NCBI GenBank assembly: GCA_034231615.1
Contig: CM067298.1
Coordinates: forward strand, 4,097,834-4,161,833
Direction of reading: 5' to 3'
Length of the DNA: 64,000 nucleotides
Origin: Meghimatium bilineatum
Taxonomy: Eukaryota > Mollusca > Gastropoda > Stylommatophora > Philomycidae
Position 1 is the stretch's first letter, and the number at the start of each line of letters is the position of its first letter. Positions 45,101 through 60,100 of the stretch are shown here, piece after piece. The notes below the pieces were generated by a model. It made no database searches and was not told where the DNA came from. It worked only from the letters and a program-made list of their open reading frames with translations. Both the position numbers and the translations under genes were made by a program.

Positions 45101-48100
45101 TGCAACTGTATAGTACCCTTGTGGCTTTATGGATGGATGGTCCATGGTTTGAACCAGCCTGAAGAAATGCTTACCAGAACAAATCTGAGATGTAAAAATG
45201 ATCTGACATTATGTTGACCACATTCCCCTAGTTTGTCAATGATTATAGAAAAATAATGCTTAACACTGTATTCCCCATGATTATTTTGAAACATCTTTCA
45301 TTAATTTTTTTTTAACGCCTGCAGAATGACATAATGAACAAGTTTATTTCTTTCACGTGATCCATTTGGTTTCTCTCACATGATCCATTTGGTTTCTCTC
45401 ACATGAGACATTTGGTTTCTCTCATACAGTATACAGGTCTAGAAAACAACAGAAAATGCACACCAAGAAAATGCAAAAATTGAAATCAAAATTATTAAGT
45501 ATTAGCAATAGAAAAGACTTATCTCAATGTGATTTGTGACTACTTACTATATGTTTTAGTTAAGTAAAATATTTTATATTTTTTTGTCTGTTCGTGTCAA
45601 AGTGTTGGAGCCCATTACTATTGAATATCAAGCCTTGCGGGATAAGTACGAGATGGCAATCCAATGTCAGTTTGAGGCTGAAAACTTTGCATCAAAAGTA
45701 AGTTGAAACATAACTGGTAGGAAAATAGAATCCTAATATTAGTTTTTTAAGGGAGATCATTGCAACTTATGTTTATCCTGTCTGTCATCTATATATCTAT
45801 GTTTCCTCAGCGCCGTATAAGGACAGAAACCAGTGCTCTCCAGTTTGACAATTGATGTTGCTGAAATATTGAGCTCATTTGCTATGCATTGAGTTTGCGA
45901 CAAGTACAACATGATGTTAGTGTTCATGTGACTGGAACTGACGAATCATAGTTTTTTTGTTCGAATAAACTTCCTTTTCTGACAAGGAAATATCAAAATT
46001 CATGACATCTATTCATATCTACGCATACCTACGATGAATGTGAATTTGGTTTTATAGACTTTAGTTTTATTTTATTTTCAGTAAAATCATTATGGATTGT
46101 GATGATGAATACTTGGAAAGTAATTAGTTTACACAGTAGAATATACATAGAACACAATGTTTTCATTATGTAGAGGCCAAATATCTAATGTTTTGTCACA
46201 ATTCATAATATGACTAGATCTATCACCAGAGAACAATATGACAAATCTACATGTTTTATTTAGTTTCCCCAACAATATTATGATAATTTGGCAATGAAAC
46301 CACATTAAAATACTACAGAATTAGGTGTGTTATCAGCATTGCCACTTCAAAAAAATAAAGGTAACAAATTTTTAAATATTTTTTATTAATTTTTTTTAAA
46401 TTCAGTATTTAATTCTTTATTGACATGTAAAAATATTATTTAAATATCTTTAACAACAAAAAAGTTATCATGTTTTTAAAACAGCCACCAACAATAACAG
46501 ACATTTTCAAAAAATAATCCAGTAGCAAGGAAAGATTGCATTATTTTAATCTGGCTTTACTAAAGGTTAAATATTTCAAGCTTTGGATCATGATATTGTT
46601 AATTATTGGTTCATGGGGTACAGTGCAAACAAAGTTGAAATTGAGGGAAATGGGGTACAGTGCAAACAAAGTTGAAATTGAGGGAAATGGGGTACAGTGC
46701 AAACAAAGTTGAAATTGAGGGAAATGGGGTACAGTGCAAACAAAGTTGAAATTGAGGGAAATGGGGTACAGTGCAAGTTGAAATTGAGGGAAATGGGGTA
46801 CAGTGCAAACAAAGTTGAAATTGAGGGAAATGGGGTACAGTGCAAACAAAGTTGAAATTGAGGATTCTTCAACAAGATGAAAATGTTTTTCACAGAGTAC
46901 AACATATATTGTTACATAAATTCAGACACATTAATCAATGAGGTGGTGTTCATCTCCAGCAGATCTGCTCGGCAACTGAAGTATAAGATCTCTTTCCATG
47001 AAAAATAGCTACGGTATGCAGAATTTCTTGAAAAGTACACATTTCTTGACAAAGGTCATCAATATTGATGCCTGAAAATTGAACACAGAGAATAAAAAGG
47101 AGAAAACAACTAGACATAAAATTGTACAAATCACAGTAGCCTTGTAAGTCTACCTGTCTAGTCATGGATTTTGTTAGCTTAATTTTTACACATTTTATAC
47201 CACATCATCTTTATTTCACTTTGCCATGACTTGAGGTTTTGAAGATGGTATTATTGAGTGTAATCACTTAGCTAAGGGAACCATATGCATGGTTTATTTA
47301 TATTGTTTTCTAGGAGAGACAGTGCTCCGTTTCCAGTGACTCGATGTTGATTCAGGGAAAAAATTCAACCTAATAATGAATTCTTCAACTCTAATGTTGT
47401 ATCTGCAGTAGATAATAATGAACAACAATTTATACTGCCTACTTTACAGATGAACATGAAGAATAAAATTCTGACACGACAAAGTCAGATGCTGATGAAC
47501 AAAGTAGGAGATATGAACATTAAAGAGATCAACTTTGAGGATGAAGTAACCGATAGTAATTCTGATGAAACTGAGTACTGTAAAGAACTGGATAGAAAAA
47601 TCAAAGGTATGTTAACATTAGAGAAAAATCTGGTCCATAGAATCTATTACTGCTCAATCAGTTCAATCAATTATGTATTCACAAGAACTTTTTTCTCTCA
47701 TGATGATCTATTGCATATTTGTTCCTTAGCCACAGACTATCAAAACATTTCTCCAGAAAGTTTAACTTCCATATATAACATTGTATAACAACGATGAATG
47801 TTCATTTGGTCAATGCCAACATTTGCTCTGCTTCACCATGTTAGCGCTTGTTACTATCGATCATATTATGATATGTCTGGTTTGTGTTCACATGTGTGTT
47901 GCCTGGTTCAAGATTGCAAGAAAGTCACGGCAAAGTCCCTCCAGAGTAATAGACATGTGCAGATTTAGGTATTGTATGTATCTATATTTTCGGTCAACCA
48001 TCAATACCACATTGCTCAAAAATAAATTACTCAACATAGATTAGAAAGAGCTTAGTAGTTGCCCTACAGAAAACATCACATAAAAATCAAGGGGCAAACA

Positions 48101-51100
48101 GAAAAACAGTTACAAGTATTAAGAAGTTATATTATCCCAGTGTCAACATTTGGTTGTGAGACATAGACAGTAACATCCTCAATGGACAAGAAAATTTCAG
48201 CAATCTAAATCAAATATTATAGAAAGATCTTTGTGGACAGAAAGACAAACAAATGCAGACATTTGCAAAGACCTCAACATAAAAGAAGATTGGCTCCTCA
48301 AAACTATCAAAAAATCGCAAGCTAGCATAATTCGGACATATAAAGAGACACAATGGTTTAGAAACATTAATCATGGAGGGAAATGTTCCAGGAAAGAGGG
48401 AAGCTAAGACTATGATGGCCACAGGATAGTGGAGATCCACTGAACATCACACTGGAAGAGGCTGGGCAGCTTGCACAGAACTGAGATGCTTACAGAGTGG
48501 CAGTGAAGACTAATTCCTGTAAAGGACACATCACATAGATTGGTATCGACATGGTAGAGTATTAACTAAAAGCACTAAATGATGTTTTACCTAACATGCC
48601 CTGGCCTGGGGAGATCTCCCTGACATAGTTGTTCAGTTGTTTGTTTTGTGCTCAATAGGTTATGAGTTCAAGTCCTGCTCGTGACATCTTGTTTATAAAG
48701 TGGGTTTTTTTTTTGGGTGGTCTCTAGGGATTATCACTTGAAGCTACAGAGTTACATGCTACGAGTGGTACTCTTGGCAATCGGTGTGCAGCTTCATTGA
48801 AAGGAATGGGGTAACTCCAGTACAGTAAAGTCAATAATCTACACTTTTACAACACAGACCATACAAACAAACATCACTGGAAACTATTGACTTACATGCT
48901 ATGAGTGATATTTTTGGCATGATACTTCATTGAAAGTAATGAAGTACACATGGTTAGCTCAAGTACAGTAAAGTCAATCCTCTACACTTTATCAACCTCC
49001 TTCATAAAAGACCCTACAACCATACAGTAAGATTTTTTAAGCGCACTGATAATTTATTGTACACTGATAACTATTGTAACTATATAGATGATTATTTATA
49101 TTAGTAATCAGTGTATTAGTAATTGAATAGTTATGGAGTTTAATTGTACTCTCTACAGAGCTTGGCGAAGAGAAAAGTGCTCTCAGTGCCCAGGTCAAGA
49201 TTCTACATGAAGATTGCCAGATTGAGAAGGATAGAAGCAACGAGCTGAAAGAAAAGGTATATATTGTTCATTATTAATACATTTGTTCCCTGTGGGTTGA
49301 CAGTCCTGGAAGGGGAGCAATAAATATTTAGTGACCTGCCACACATCTCCCGAGAATTACGGAAAAAGGAGTGAGGGGTGGAATTGGATATCCCATAAAA
49401 GGCCACAGTGACCCAGAAGTCATTCTGGTCAGATGTGTTAAACAGAAAGGCAGATATTACAGCCAAGCTGTAAACCATGACAAAGCATTTCATTCTCCAT
49501 ATACATCATGCTAATCTGCAGGAGTTTGAGAATAAGCCAATGATGATTGAAGCCCCTATGAAACGGGTGTGCTCTGTGTGCAATGACGATTGAAGCCCTA
49601 TGGGTTATCATCAAGTGCCGTGCCGAATGGCGTTGGCGATCATATTTCTCCATGTACATCGATCTCTAATATATGTCATCATCTCTGTTGGTGTCATAAA
49701 TCGAAGCCGTTTAGTAAAACTGCAATATTTTTTCTCTGGGTCTTCCCCTTGATCTTTTCCCTTCTATCATTCCTGTTGCCACTATGTTCTCAATGCCTCC
49801 TCTTCTTCTTCAGCGTTCATTCTCAAACTCCCACTGGATATCTCTTGTAGCAGGAACATGGCTAAAATATAGTAGGACATTGTCCTGTTGGAAATAAATT
49901 AGAACATTGTCCTGCTATAAGAGATATCCAGTAGGAGTTTGAAAATGAACACACACAAAATCTTAGAAAATATAAATATGCTCAGCCTACTTCTGGTAGA
50001 AAGAGTTGTAATGGGGTAGAGGACTGACTTTACTGTACCCATAAGTACTCTTTCTTTCTCAACAAAGTGGAAATTCACCTGCAGAGAGTGCCACTCATAG
50101 CAAGTAAGTTCTTAGCTTCAAGTGATATTCCCCAGAGATCTAAGAAAAAATTCAATGTATAAACAAGACATGAATGAGATTCAAATCTGAGACTTCTATA
50201 GATAGCTAACCACTACGCCAAAGAGATCCTCTTCTGGTAGAAACGTTGATTTAGTTCTTCATGCATTCATATTCAATTAGGGAATAGCACCACATCAAGG
50301 ACCTACCTAGCACTTCCTTTATTATTTTGTTAGTTTGTAATGTCAGTGCGGAATGACATCACACTGCTGGTTCATTTCTTTCTGTTAGTGCAATAGTTGC
50401 TGTATCAGTGTTTAACTTGCCTTTGATTGATACTGATGCAATATGCAGACGTAAACAGTTTAGTAGGGAGTTGGATGGTAGGGTTAGCTTTAGTTCTAAC
50501 ACTCTGCCAAAGATGGATGTGTCGGCCATTGGCGCAAATAAAACAGCAACACAACACATTTTCATTGTCTGGACTACATTCTCCTGGAAATCTAGTAGGA
50601 CCATGGTCCTGTTACAAGGGAGATCCAGTGGGAGTTTGAGAATGAACGCTGAAGAAGTTCTAACACTACGCCCAACCAAACCACCATTCCCCCCTAAACT
50701 CAAGCATTATCCCTTCTCTTCCGATGCACACTCGTGGCATTACGTCATGGCATAATTGAATCTCTACAACAGCCATTTTTGTTATTTCTAGCAACTCGCT
50801 CTGCAAGTGACATAATTCATTGACCTCATGAAAACTGCACAGCATAACGCATTTGAAATGAACATGTACATGATATCTAAGTTCATTCATGTTCCGCTTA
50901 TAGATGACATACTAGTTAGGCCTTAGATATGGGTCAGTTCCTACATTAGTTCTTCATGTGTTCATATTATATTATTAATGTTTGAATGTTAATGAAACTA
51001 TATGCTAAGGTGGTACTCTTGACATGCAGCGTGGCGTTTGGTTGAAAGCGACGGTAATATGGGGTAATTCAAATACAATGAAGTCACTCCTCTATATCTT

Positions 51101-54100
51101 TTAATTACTCTTTAAAAAAAGCTGGGGCCGTAAATATTTTATGTCTAATTTACATTTATTTACATTAATAATTATCTTTACAGCTGAAAGTTTGTAGAGC
51201 TGAGCTGAGCAAGGCCAAGAGCACCATAGCTAAACAGGAGGATACCTTACAGCAGCTGGCCAAGACATCTGAAGCAGCTTGCAATGAGTACGAAGATTTA
51301 CAGAAAAAGTTTCAGCATGAATATAATGGTCGTACCCAAGTGGAAAAAATGGCTCATAATGTAAGATGATTATATTTTAGCAATATTTTTATATATTCTT
51401 TTGTTTGTTGTTTTTGTTTAGTTATTGTTAAATATGAGAATTTTCGTGTAGTTTTTAGGGGCACTTTATTTGATTAACATGTATATTAAGTAAAATAGTG
51501 TATCTCTTTTCCACATCACTGGTGCATATTGGAGAATATTGTGGTAGACCTGTAAGCTTCATTGTCCAGGGGAATATCTAGGAATTACGTGACCAGCATG
51601 ATGTCCACCTCCTGTACTTTCAAGATCTGATACCTATTTTGTTTTGTGTAAAACTTGGTCATGACCTTCTATGTACAGGTTTGTGTGCTAGCCCATTTTA
51701 CCCCACTGGGTAATGCCATTCTGATTATTGTTGTGATTTTTATTGGCTGACGAAAGTCGATAAATGCATCATCAATAGACACTTTCACAATACTCAATCA
51801 TAATTCTGTGGTAAAGATAGTTACAGTGCATCTGTTTTCCTGGAATCCTTCATGGATTTTCTGTGTCAATCTGAATAGTTAGTCTTCTGTGCAACTGCCT
51901 TTGTAAAGCCTGTCTGCTCATGGCAGAGAATGTTTGAGCTCTCGAGGTACCAGGAAAGTTGCACATTAACCATTCTTTCTGCCAATTTTCCACGACATGA
52001 TGTTAGTAATATGGAGTGATAGCTTTTTGGTTCATTTGTTTGGGCAGCTTTCTATTTCTCCAAGTCATATTTATTATTTTAAGGACTACTTTCCCTAATG
52101 TGCCCATGTGTGTTAATATTTCATTATAAATTTTGTCTGGTTCACAAGACTTTTTGGGCTTTAGTTTCTTCAGCCTTGTTGAAGTTCTGCATATTGAAGT
52201 CTTCAGATATAGATGGCCGAGAAGTTTGGACTTTTTCTTCCAGCTTCAGTACGCACAGATGTTTCTTATCAGCCTTGGACAGCTTCCCTACTCTGTTCAC
52301 ACTGACAAAAATGCAGTTAAAGTGTTCTGCCTTTTTCTGGTCTTTGGTGTTGTTCTGGTTCCATCCATCACAGGTTTATCGTTTGTTCTTCTTCTTCTTT
52401 TCCCAGGTAAATTGTTGATCAGTGCCCAAGCATTTTTACTTTTCCTTAGATCTAAATTAGTACATGCTGTAGAGAAGGCAGTGGTCCTATTCTTTGCACC
52501 CTGAGCTAGAATTCTAGACCTCAGTTGGCACACTGGCAAAATGTATATTGTGTTTATGTATGAAATAATAAAGGCCCATTAACCCATCAGAGTTATAGGG
52601 GCACCACATTTGAAGTAGCACAAAAAAGGCATAATCCTTATTATGCACATACTTGAATGGAACCATTTCAGTGGGCAGAATTTTACTGGGTGGTGCTTCT
52701 CTCAGAGACTTATTTATCTGCAAGCAAAAATAACGCAACTGCCATATCTCATCATTATATTGTAAGTTGTGTATGTGTCATGTTGTGTTCTTGTGAGCAC
52801 ATTGACATGTGTATGTGTCGTGTGTGTCCTTGTGAGCACATTGACATATATGAATGAAAATGGGAGTCTTCCAGATTCCTATAGTTTTCTTTCACATTTA
52901 ATGTATGCTCATGTGTTTGTCTATCTATCTATCTATACGCTGTGTCCCTTGTTTGCCTTGCAGCGTCAGGAGTGGAAGAGTTCTCTGGAGATGGCCTTCT
53001 TGTGCACTGTTTGTAAGCTTGTTCCTGTGGCTTCTTTGATTATCTATGTGTTTGCCTATGTCATTATTCACAGTTTCCATGACCTTCCTAGTAATGTTCT
53101 TTTCTGATGTAGAAAATAAAAAAGTATTTATTAAATTGATATCTACTGGTGTAATATACAAATATATATTTTTAATTTAATCATGTGTTAACCTTTAACA
53201 TAATCTTCTTTAGCTTTACGCTGAGAGAGAAGCAGCACGCAGACAGAGTGCAATGTTGATGAGCAACATTAGTAACAACAATAAACTGATGGAAGCGATG
53301 ATTGAGGTGGAGAATGTTACAACCAAGATGGAAACTATGAAAGCTGAACTAGAGCACAAGGTATATACTGTTTGGTGTGTGTGTATTAAAATACTACCAT
53401 GTTAAAATACTTCTGTGTTAAAATACTTCTGTGTTAAAATACTACCATGTTTAAATTCTACTATGGAAATCAGAATTGTTTCCATTATTGCAATTAGCAG
53501 CAAACTATTCTTCTGTGTTCATTCTCAAACTCTCAAAGATTGGCATGATGCTGTTCAGAGAATGGAGTACATTGTGTTATGGTTTACAGATTGACTGTGA
53601 TATCTTTACCTTTTTTCCTGACACATTTGACTTTCATTGTAGCTTCTGTTGACCCTCTGTGAGATGGGATAGCCAAAATCTCCTTAGTTGTCTCTTACAA
53701 CATGCATGGCACATGATAATGCCACTATTCTCTTCTAACCTTTCAGCAACACACAGGCAAGCACATTATTTAATATATTATTCTCTGGATTTCTTCCTAA
53801 TTCTCCAGTCAAAGTAAGACCTGATGGATTTCATGAATATAACTGTACTGTGGTGACCAGCTCCAAGACAGGGCAGTAGAGCTTGTCCATCAGAACTGTT
53901 TCAGATGGACATAGTTCTCTTCTTGTGGTGTGCTATAGTGGGAAGCTCTGCAATATATGTTCTGTGACATGGCATTGGTCAGGATCACTATCAGTTCTTC
54001 CTTCAGGTGGGATGGATCCTGGCAGAAATAAAGTTGTTTCTTTGATTGCTTCACACACACACACTGCCTTGAAATGTGTAGAAGTAGTACCTGTGTCACA

Positions 54101-57100
54101 CACACACTGCCTTGAAATGTGTAGAAGTATGTGCGATTATTAATTCTGTAAGTTTGCTTTCATTGGAACATTCTACATAAATGTCTCCACCACCATTTCT
54201 CACTGATTCCTCCATGAAGGTATTTGTGTATACTCTTGTTCAAGAGAGTTTCAGGTAGTCATTTAGCAGCATCTTCAATACTATTTGTTTTAGTACACTT
54301 AAAACTCTTCTATTCTTGAGTTTAATGATAATGTATTTGTATATTGTTATTCTTCAGCGTTCTTTCTCAATCTCCCGCTAGATCTTTCTTGTAGCAGAAC
54401 AATCGTCCTATTAGATTTCCAGCAGGATGTAGTCTAGAGAATGGAAATGGCTGTGTTACCATTTTATTTGTGCCAATGGCCCGACACACCTGTCTTTAGG
54501 GGACAGAGTTTGTATATAAAAAAATAAAAATTTAATCCTCCTGCATAAAGTAATAATACATTTAGAAGTTTCTATATAAATGGGAAATGTATTTGCTTGC
54601 CGGTGCAGCCGGTGGGTCTAAATTTCAGATTTTGGACTTTAAATAAAGTGTTAAACATATAGGCTGAGTTGTAGCTTCTGACATGTGATTTCCACTGTGA
54701 AAACTCATGATTTGATTTTAAAACTATCATACAATTCTATGGTTAATGGTTTTGGTATATTTTTATAGATCAAGACTCTACAGGAACAACTGAAATCACA
54801 GAATGAGAGTTCTGGTGTTGAATCTTTGGAATCTGAGCTGGAAGTTGTGAAAGATGACAGGGACTCTCTTCTGCAGAGACTAGCCGAGGCTGAGAGTGTC
54901 ACTCAGGAACTGAGATCACAGTACTCTTTATTGAATAGGCAATGTAAGAATAAGTTTGTTCAAAGTTTCTGTTAATGTGCTTGTTAGTCAGTCAGTCAGT
55001 TAGTCAAGAGATCATCATCACTGTACGCAGGGCACATTGATAGATGCTCTGATCTCCTACTGAGTATGTCTGCAATTACACGACGACTGACAGTTTCATT
55101 TCTCTGTTGGTAGCAAAAATATTTTTGCCAACCATAATAATGTTCAGTTGCTTTCTTTCAGTTGCCCGTACAAGCATAGATCAAGTTGCCCGTTGGGGCA
55201 TATAACCAAATGAGATCTGGGTACAAAGCCAGAGGAAGACCATGGAAAAGATGGATAGAAAATGTCAGAGACATCCTGAACAGACACGGTCATAGCACAG
55301 CCGAGGCCACACATCTGGCTTTAGAACGCAAGCTCGAGCTCCCATCACCTCTACGCTTAACGGCAAGAGTGGATCACAAACCACCTGGGGAAAGACAATA
55401 ATGTTAATTTCTTGCCACATTTCAAGCCCAGCTCCTTTATTCTTGAAAAGAAATCATTATCTTCATTAATTTCATTTGATCATGCAGTTTCTCTCAAAGG
55501 GTTAAATATGTCGGTGCGATCAATTTCCCTGCCATTTGATACAGTGGCAGAAGCTGATAATCTATCTGCTCTCTCATTGTCTTGAACACTTGAATGACCA
55601 GGTACAACAATAAATGTGACACCCACCAACCTTTGATCTGCACCCAGCAGCATCAAACCACTGTTATTGTATTTACTCTTGCATCGTTGAGATGCTGAAA
55701 ATATAGACATGAGTTGCACTCCTTGTGTGCCCATCCAGTTGCAGGCTGCTTTGGTCACTGCCATAATTTCTACTACATTACTTCTGCAACAAGCACTTAT
55801 ATTATATTATATTATATTATATTATATTATATTATATTATATTATATAAATTCCCTACCTACGCACGCACACAATTTCCCTTTCTGCTATGGTAAAGAGT
55901 GTATCTGTGACGTACAAAGTATTGGTTTCAAATTCCACCACAGTTACAATTGTGCATCTGGGCCATTCAGAAAGCAATGGCAAACTACTGAATATATTTA
56001 TATTGTTGCAAAAATTAATGTAGCCAAAAAATACTGTGTTAATGGCTGTGTCCTAAATAGGATATACTACAAAATATAAGTAAATAGCACATCATGTGGA
56101 ATGGGGGTGTGGAGTATATTCTTCCTCATAGTACTATACTTCAACTTTCTTTTGAATGAATCAGTCAGTTCTCTTCCTTGCTATGTTTACTTCCACGTTG
56201 TTGGCACTGTAATGGTAATGAACTTTTTGTGCTTCAACAACAAAGGTCGACGGTAGCAGCAGAAAAAGGTGTTACAATTTTGGATTTAAATTATGTGTCA
56301 AATTAAATTACACTTTAGGGACTTTGAGGAGGGTATCGCAGCATAAACACTTTTTAAATGTTAAATAAGTTGGGTAAAAATATAGACAAGAATTAAAATA
56401 TAATAATAATAATAACAGCAACAATAATATTAATAAAACCCATAATCTCATCAGAGTCATAAAAGTGTCACATTGAAACATTGCGTTTAGAAACTTCACA
56501 ACCTGTCCAGTTCTTGATGTTAGCCAGCCATGTCTTCTTCTCTCCACCTCATCTTCAACGCACATTGAAGAACATCTTTTGCCATTTAAGAATATTTGAT
56601 CATGTGCTGTACCACCGGAGTACATAGTTTCATGATTGCTAACAGTGGTTCTTGTTGACCTGCTAGTACATGAATTCTATCCTGCACAAACACACTGGTC
56701 TTATGTTCTCAGTAACCCACAAGACAGGATACCCATAAAGGAATAAATTAAAATTGAGATAATTGTCACAGGTTTCTTAGTTAAACTAGTAGCATGGTGA
56801 TAAATTAAATTTGATGTTTTCAAGAATTAATATTTACATGTCACTAGTCATGAGAAAGAGAGTTCTTAGAAGTTATATAGAACTGCCTTAAATCCACCTA
56901 CAGTCGTCATTCCATGTCCGAACTGTCCAAGAACATTTACAGCTCAAATAGGACTCATTAGCCATCTACAAGCTATTATGCATGGTCATAATTCTAACTA
57001 ATTTTCAAAAGCGGATGTAAAAATTGGTCATCATCACTTGTGATGGATGAACCACATATAAAACCAATTCTGATATATGGAAGTGAATCTTGAACAATCA

Positions 57101-60100
57101 CTGAAAAATTATATTGAGGCAGCAGAGATATGGTTTTAAATAAGAATGTTGATAACACCATGGACAGATAAAAAGTGTAATAAAGATATCTTGAAAGAAG
57201 TTCATTCAAAAAGAGAGCTGCTTACCCATATCAGAAAGAGACGGTCCACATTTTTTGACACATTATGAGAAGAGGAAAGATGGAACACATAAGAACAGGC
57301 AAGTTGCTGAGCAAGAGGGATAGGGGAAGAAAAATAGAGAAGATGCTTGATAGCCTAGCATTGTGGTGTGGGAGGACATTGGTTCTGGAAATGATTGACA
57401 GCACATGAAATAGAAGGCCGTGGAAAGACATGATAACTAACGCCACATGACATGGACTATAAGAAGTCACTAGTCAAAATAGCCTTCTTTGTAACAAATA
57501 TAAATAGAGTAATGTAGATAGAATATATAGTGCATTAGTCCGTAGCTTCATTGTAGATCCATTTTCACATTGTTGAGATATTTAAATGGTACAAAGGTAC
57601 ACATTTTTAAATTATCAACCTCACACTTTTTTGGATGATGTGGTCAGTAATACGTCCACAGCCTTTACTTTTCCAGATCTTGTATTTCATTTCTAGGCAG
57701 AATAAATCTAGGAGCCATAATGTGTATCTATCTATGTTACTTCAACGCTGAACACAGTGCATATAGCAGAAACCAGTCCTTTCTAGTTTGAGTGATGGGG
57801 TGCTACTGTGTGTAGTTCTTGTATGATCTTGAGACCCACAAGTCACCCCCTCGTTGATGCTTCCTTTTTCTTTTGCCATCTGGTACCCATTTTAATACTT
57901 ATAGTTGGAAGTCTGTTTTCATTTGAGCTATGTACATGTCAGATATAAGTCTATAGTTTTCTTCTTATTGTTGTGCGAACATATTGCTGTTTGGTGTCTT
58001 CTCTTACTTGCATGTTTGACTTGAATTCTTCCCAGCCAATATTTAAGAGTATATTAATATTTCTGACATTTACTTTCACTTTAAATTAATTCCTTCTACA
58101 GAACAAATCAGATCAGTAATATTCGTACGTCTACTATTCAGATTTAATGAATAATTTGAGTAATTTCCTTTTCTAGATGACTTAATGCATCGATAAAGCA
58201 ATACTTTCTCAATGTATACTTCAATATATAATAAAATCATGGTGCTATGTTATTGTTTCCTCAGATGAAGATCTAGAGAAGAAGTTTGACAATGTCACAC
58301 AGGCACCTCCAGCTGTACTGCCACCACCACCACCTCCTCCTCCTCCACCACCTATTGCTAAAACTGGAGGGTTAGTATCATCTTTCCAGTTATTTCATTA
58401 CTGGTTGACTGATTCATTACTGTACTTGTTCATGACTTTTATTTCATTACTGTAACACATTTATGTTGCAAAATATTACATTTCTGAAGCAAGAATTGGC
58501 CTTGTATGTCTTGAGCAGAAACATATTCCAGTCTGTCTGCAGTTTACCTTGAAATTGAGGTTTAGTGCTAATTTTTCATTCCATGTTCCCTGACTTTGTT
58601 TTATTGAAAATAATGATTATGTTTATGTAATATGATAAAAGTTTTTATAGAATACTAGAATATAAGTTCTTAATATGGAAAATACTTCTTCTTCAACGTT
58701 CATTCTCAAACTCCCGCTGGATCTCTCACGTAGCAGAATGATGACCATACTAGATTTCCAGCAGGATGTAGTCCAGATAATGTAAATGCGTTGTGTCACT
58801 ATTTTATTTGCGCAAATCACCAGATACATCTGACTTGTGCAGTATGGAATATGCTCATGTAGCCATATTTGTTGTGTCTTCGCAGGTTTCTGGCTAAAAT
58901 TACAGGAGGAAAGAAAAAGAAAATTCAACAGCAATGTAAGTATTGCTCTCCTTGTGCGTTCATTCTCAAGCTCCTGCTGGTTAACAGGATGTAGCCCAGA
59001 GAACGGAATATGTTGGGACATGGTTTGCGCTTCAACCTGACTTTAGTATGGCTGTGACTAATGTTGAGTTGTAGTCACCTAATGTTTAGTTGTGTTGTTT
59101 ACTGTTGAGTTGTAGTCACCTAATGTTTAGTTGTGTTGTTTACTGTTGAGTTGTAGTCACCTAATGTTTAGTTGTGTTGTTTACTGTTGAGTTGTATCAC
59201 CTAATGTTTAAAATAGTACTTACATAGAAAACAGGTAATGAAGTTTTACTGCACGACGACTAGCACACTATCACTATGTTGACAGCGATAGTGTGTTAGT
59301 CGTCGTTCAGTAAAACTTTATCACCTGTTCTCTATGTAAGTACTATTTTCATACAGTTTTACTAGCAGTATTACCTTTTATTGAATGTTACCTCATGATT
59401 AGTTGTGTCACCTAATGTTTAGTTGTGTCACCGTAACACATTAACTATGTCAGATTGATCCAATGATGTATATGGTGATGCTGTGGCATCTTGGTATCTG
59501 CTTCAAGTTCTATAACCAGTTCATAATCCAGTAACAAATAGTATGAATACAGAGACCTCTGATGCAGATTATTAGGGAGTGAGGTATGTCTCCAGGGGTT
59601 GTACAAGTGTGTTCAGTATAGTTGACTATACCCATATGTTGCCGGGATCTGAAAAGGGAGTACAGAATAGTGGTAGTTACCTGCGATACATGTTGTAAGA
59701 AGCAATTAGGGAGGGTGGAGTTGACTATTCATGTCATATATCATAGAAGGTCAAAGTGACCCAGAATCCATACTGAAGTTGGATGTGTCTGGCCGAAAGA
59801 CACGGTTATTATAGCTGTAGACCACAACCCGGCCCATTCTGTTCTCCAGACTACCACTAATCTACAGGAGTTTGAGAATTAATGCAGAGGAAGATACCAG
59901 ACTTGATAGATCATAATAAATAATAGATACATATGTCATTCTGATAATAGATAAATAAGTCATTCTGACTGATTGATATTTCAGTGGCTCTGGGAGGAGC
60001 TGACATCAGCAAGGATTATTCCAAAGCTGTTGAGGAGATGATGAAAAGAATTAAGCAAGGAAACATCGGACTCAGACCAGTACTCAAGAATCGAACGGTA

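Noticed and set aside
46541-46905. Three overlapping repetitive frames
   Set aside because: Artefacts of the 37-bp tandem repeat, whose length of 3n+1 puts the same peptide in every frame.
50359-50755. Overlapping frames of about 115 codons on both strands
   Set aside because: They translate the RepH element; copies in other places carry stops.
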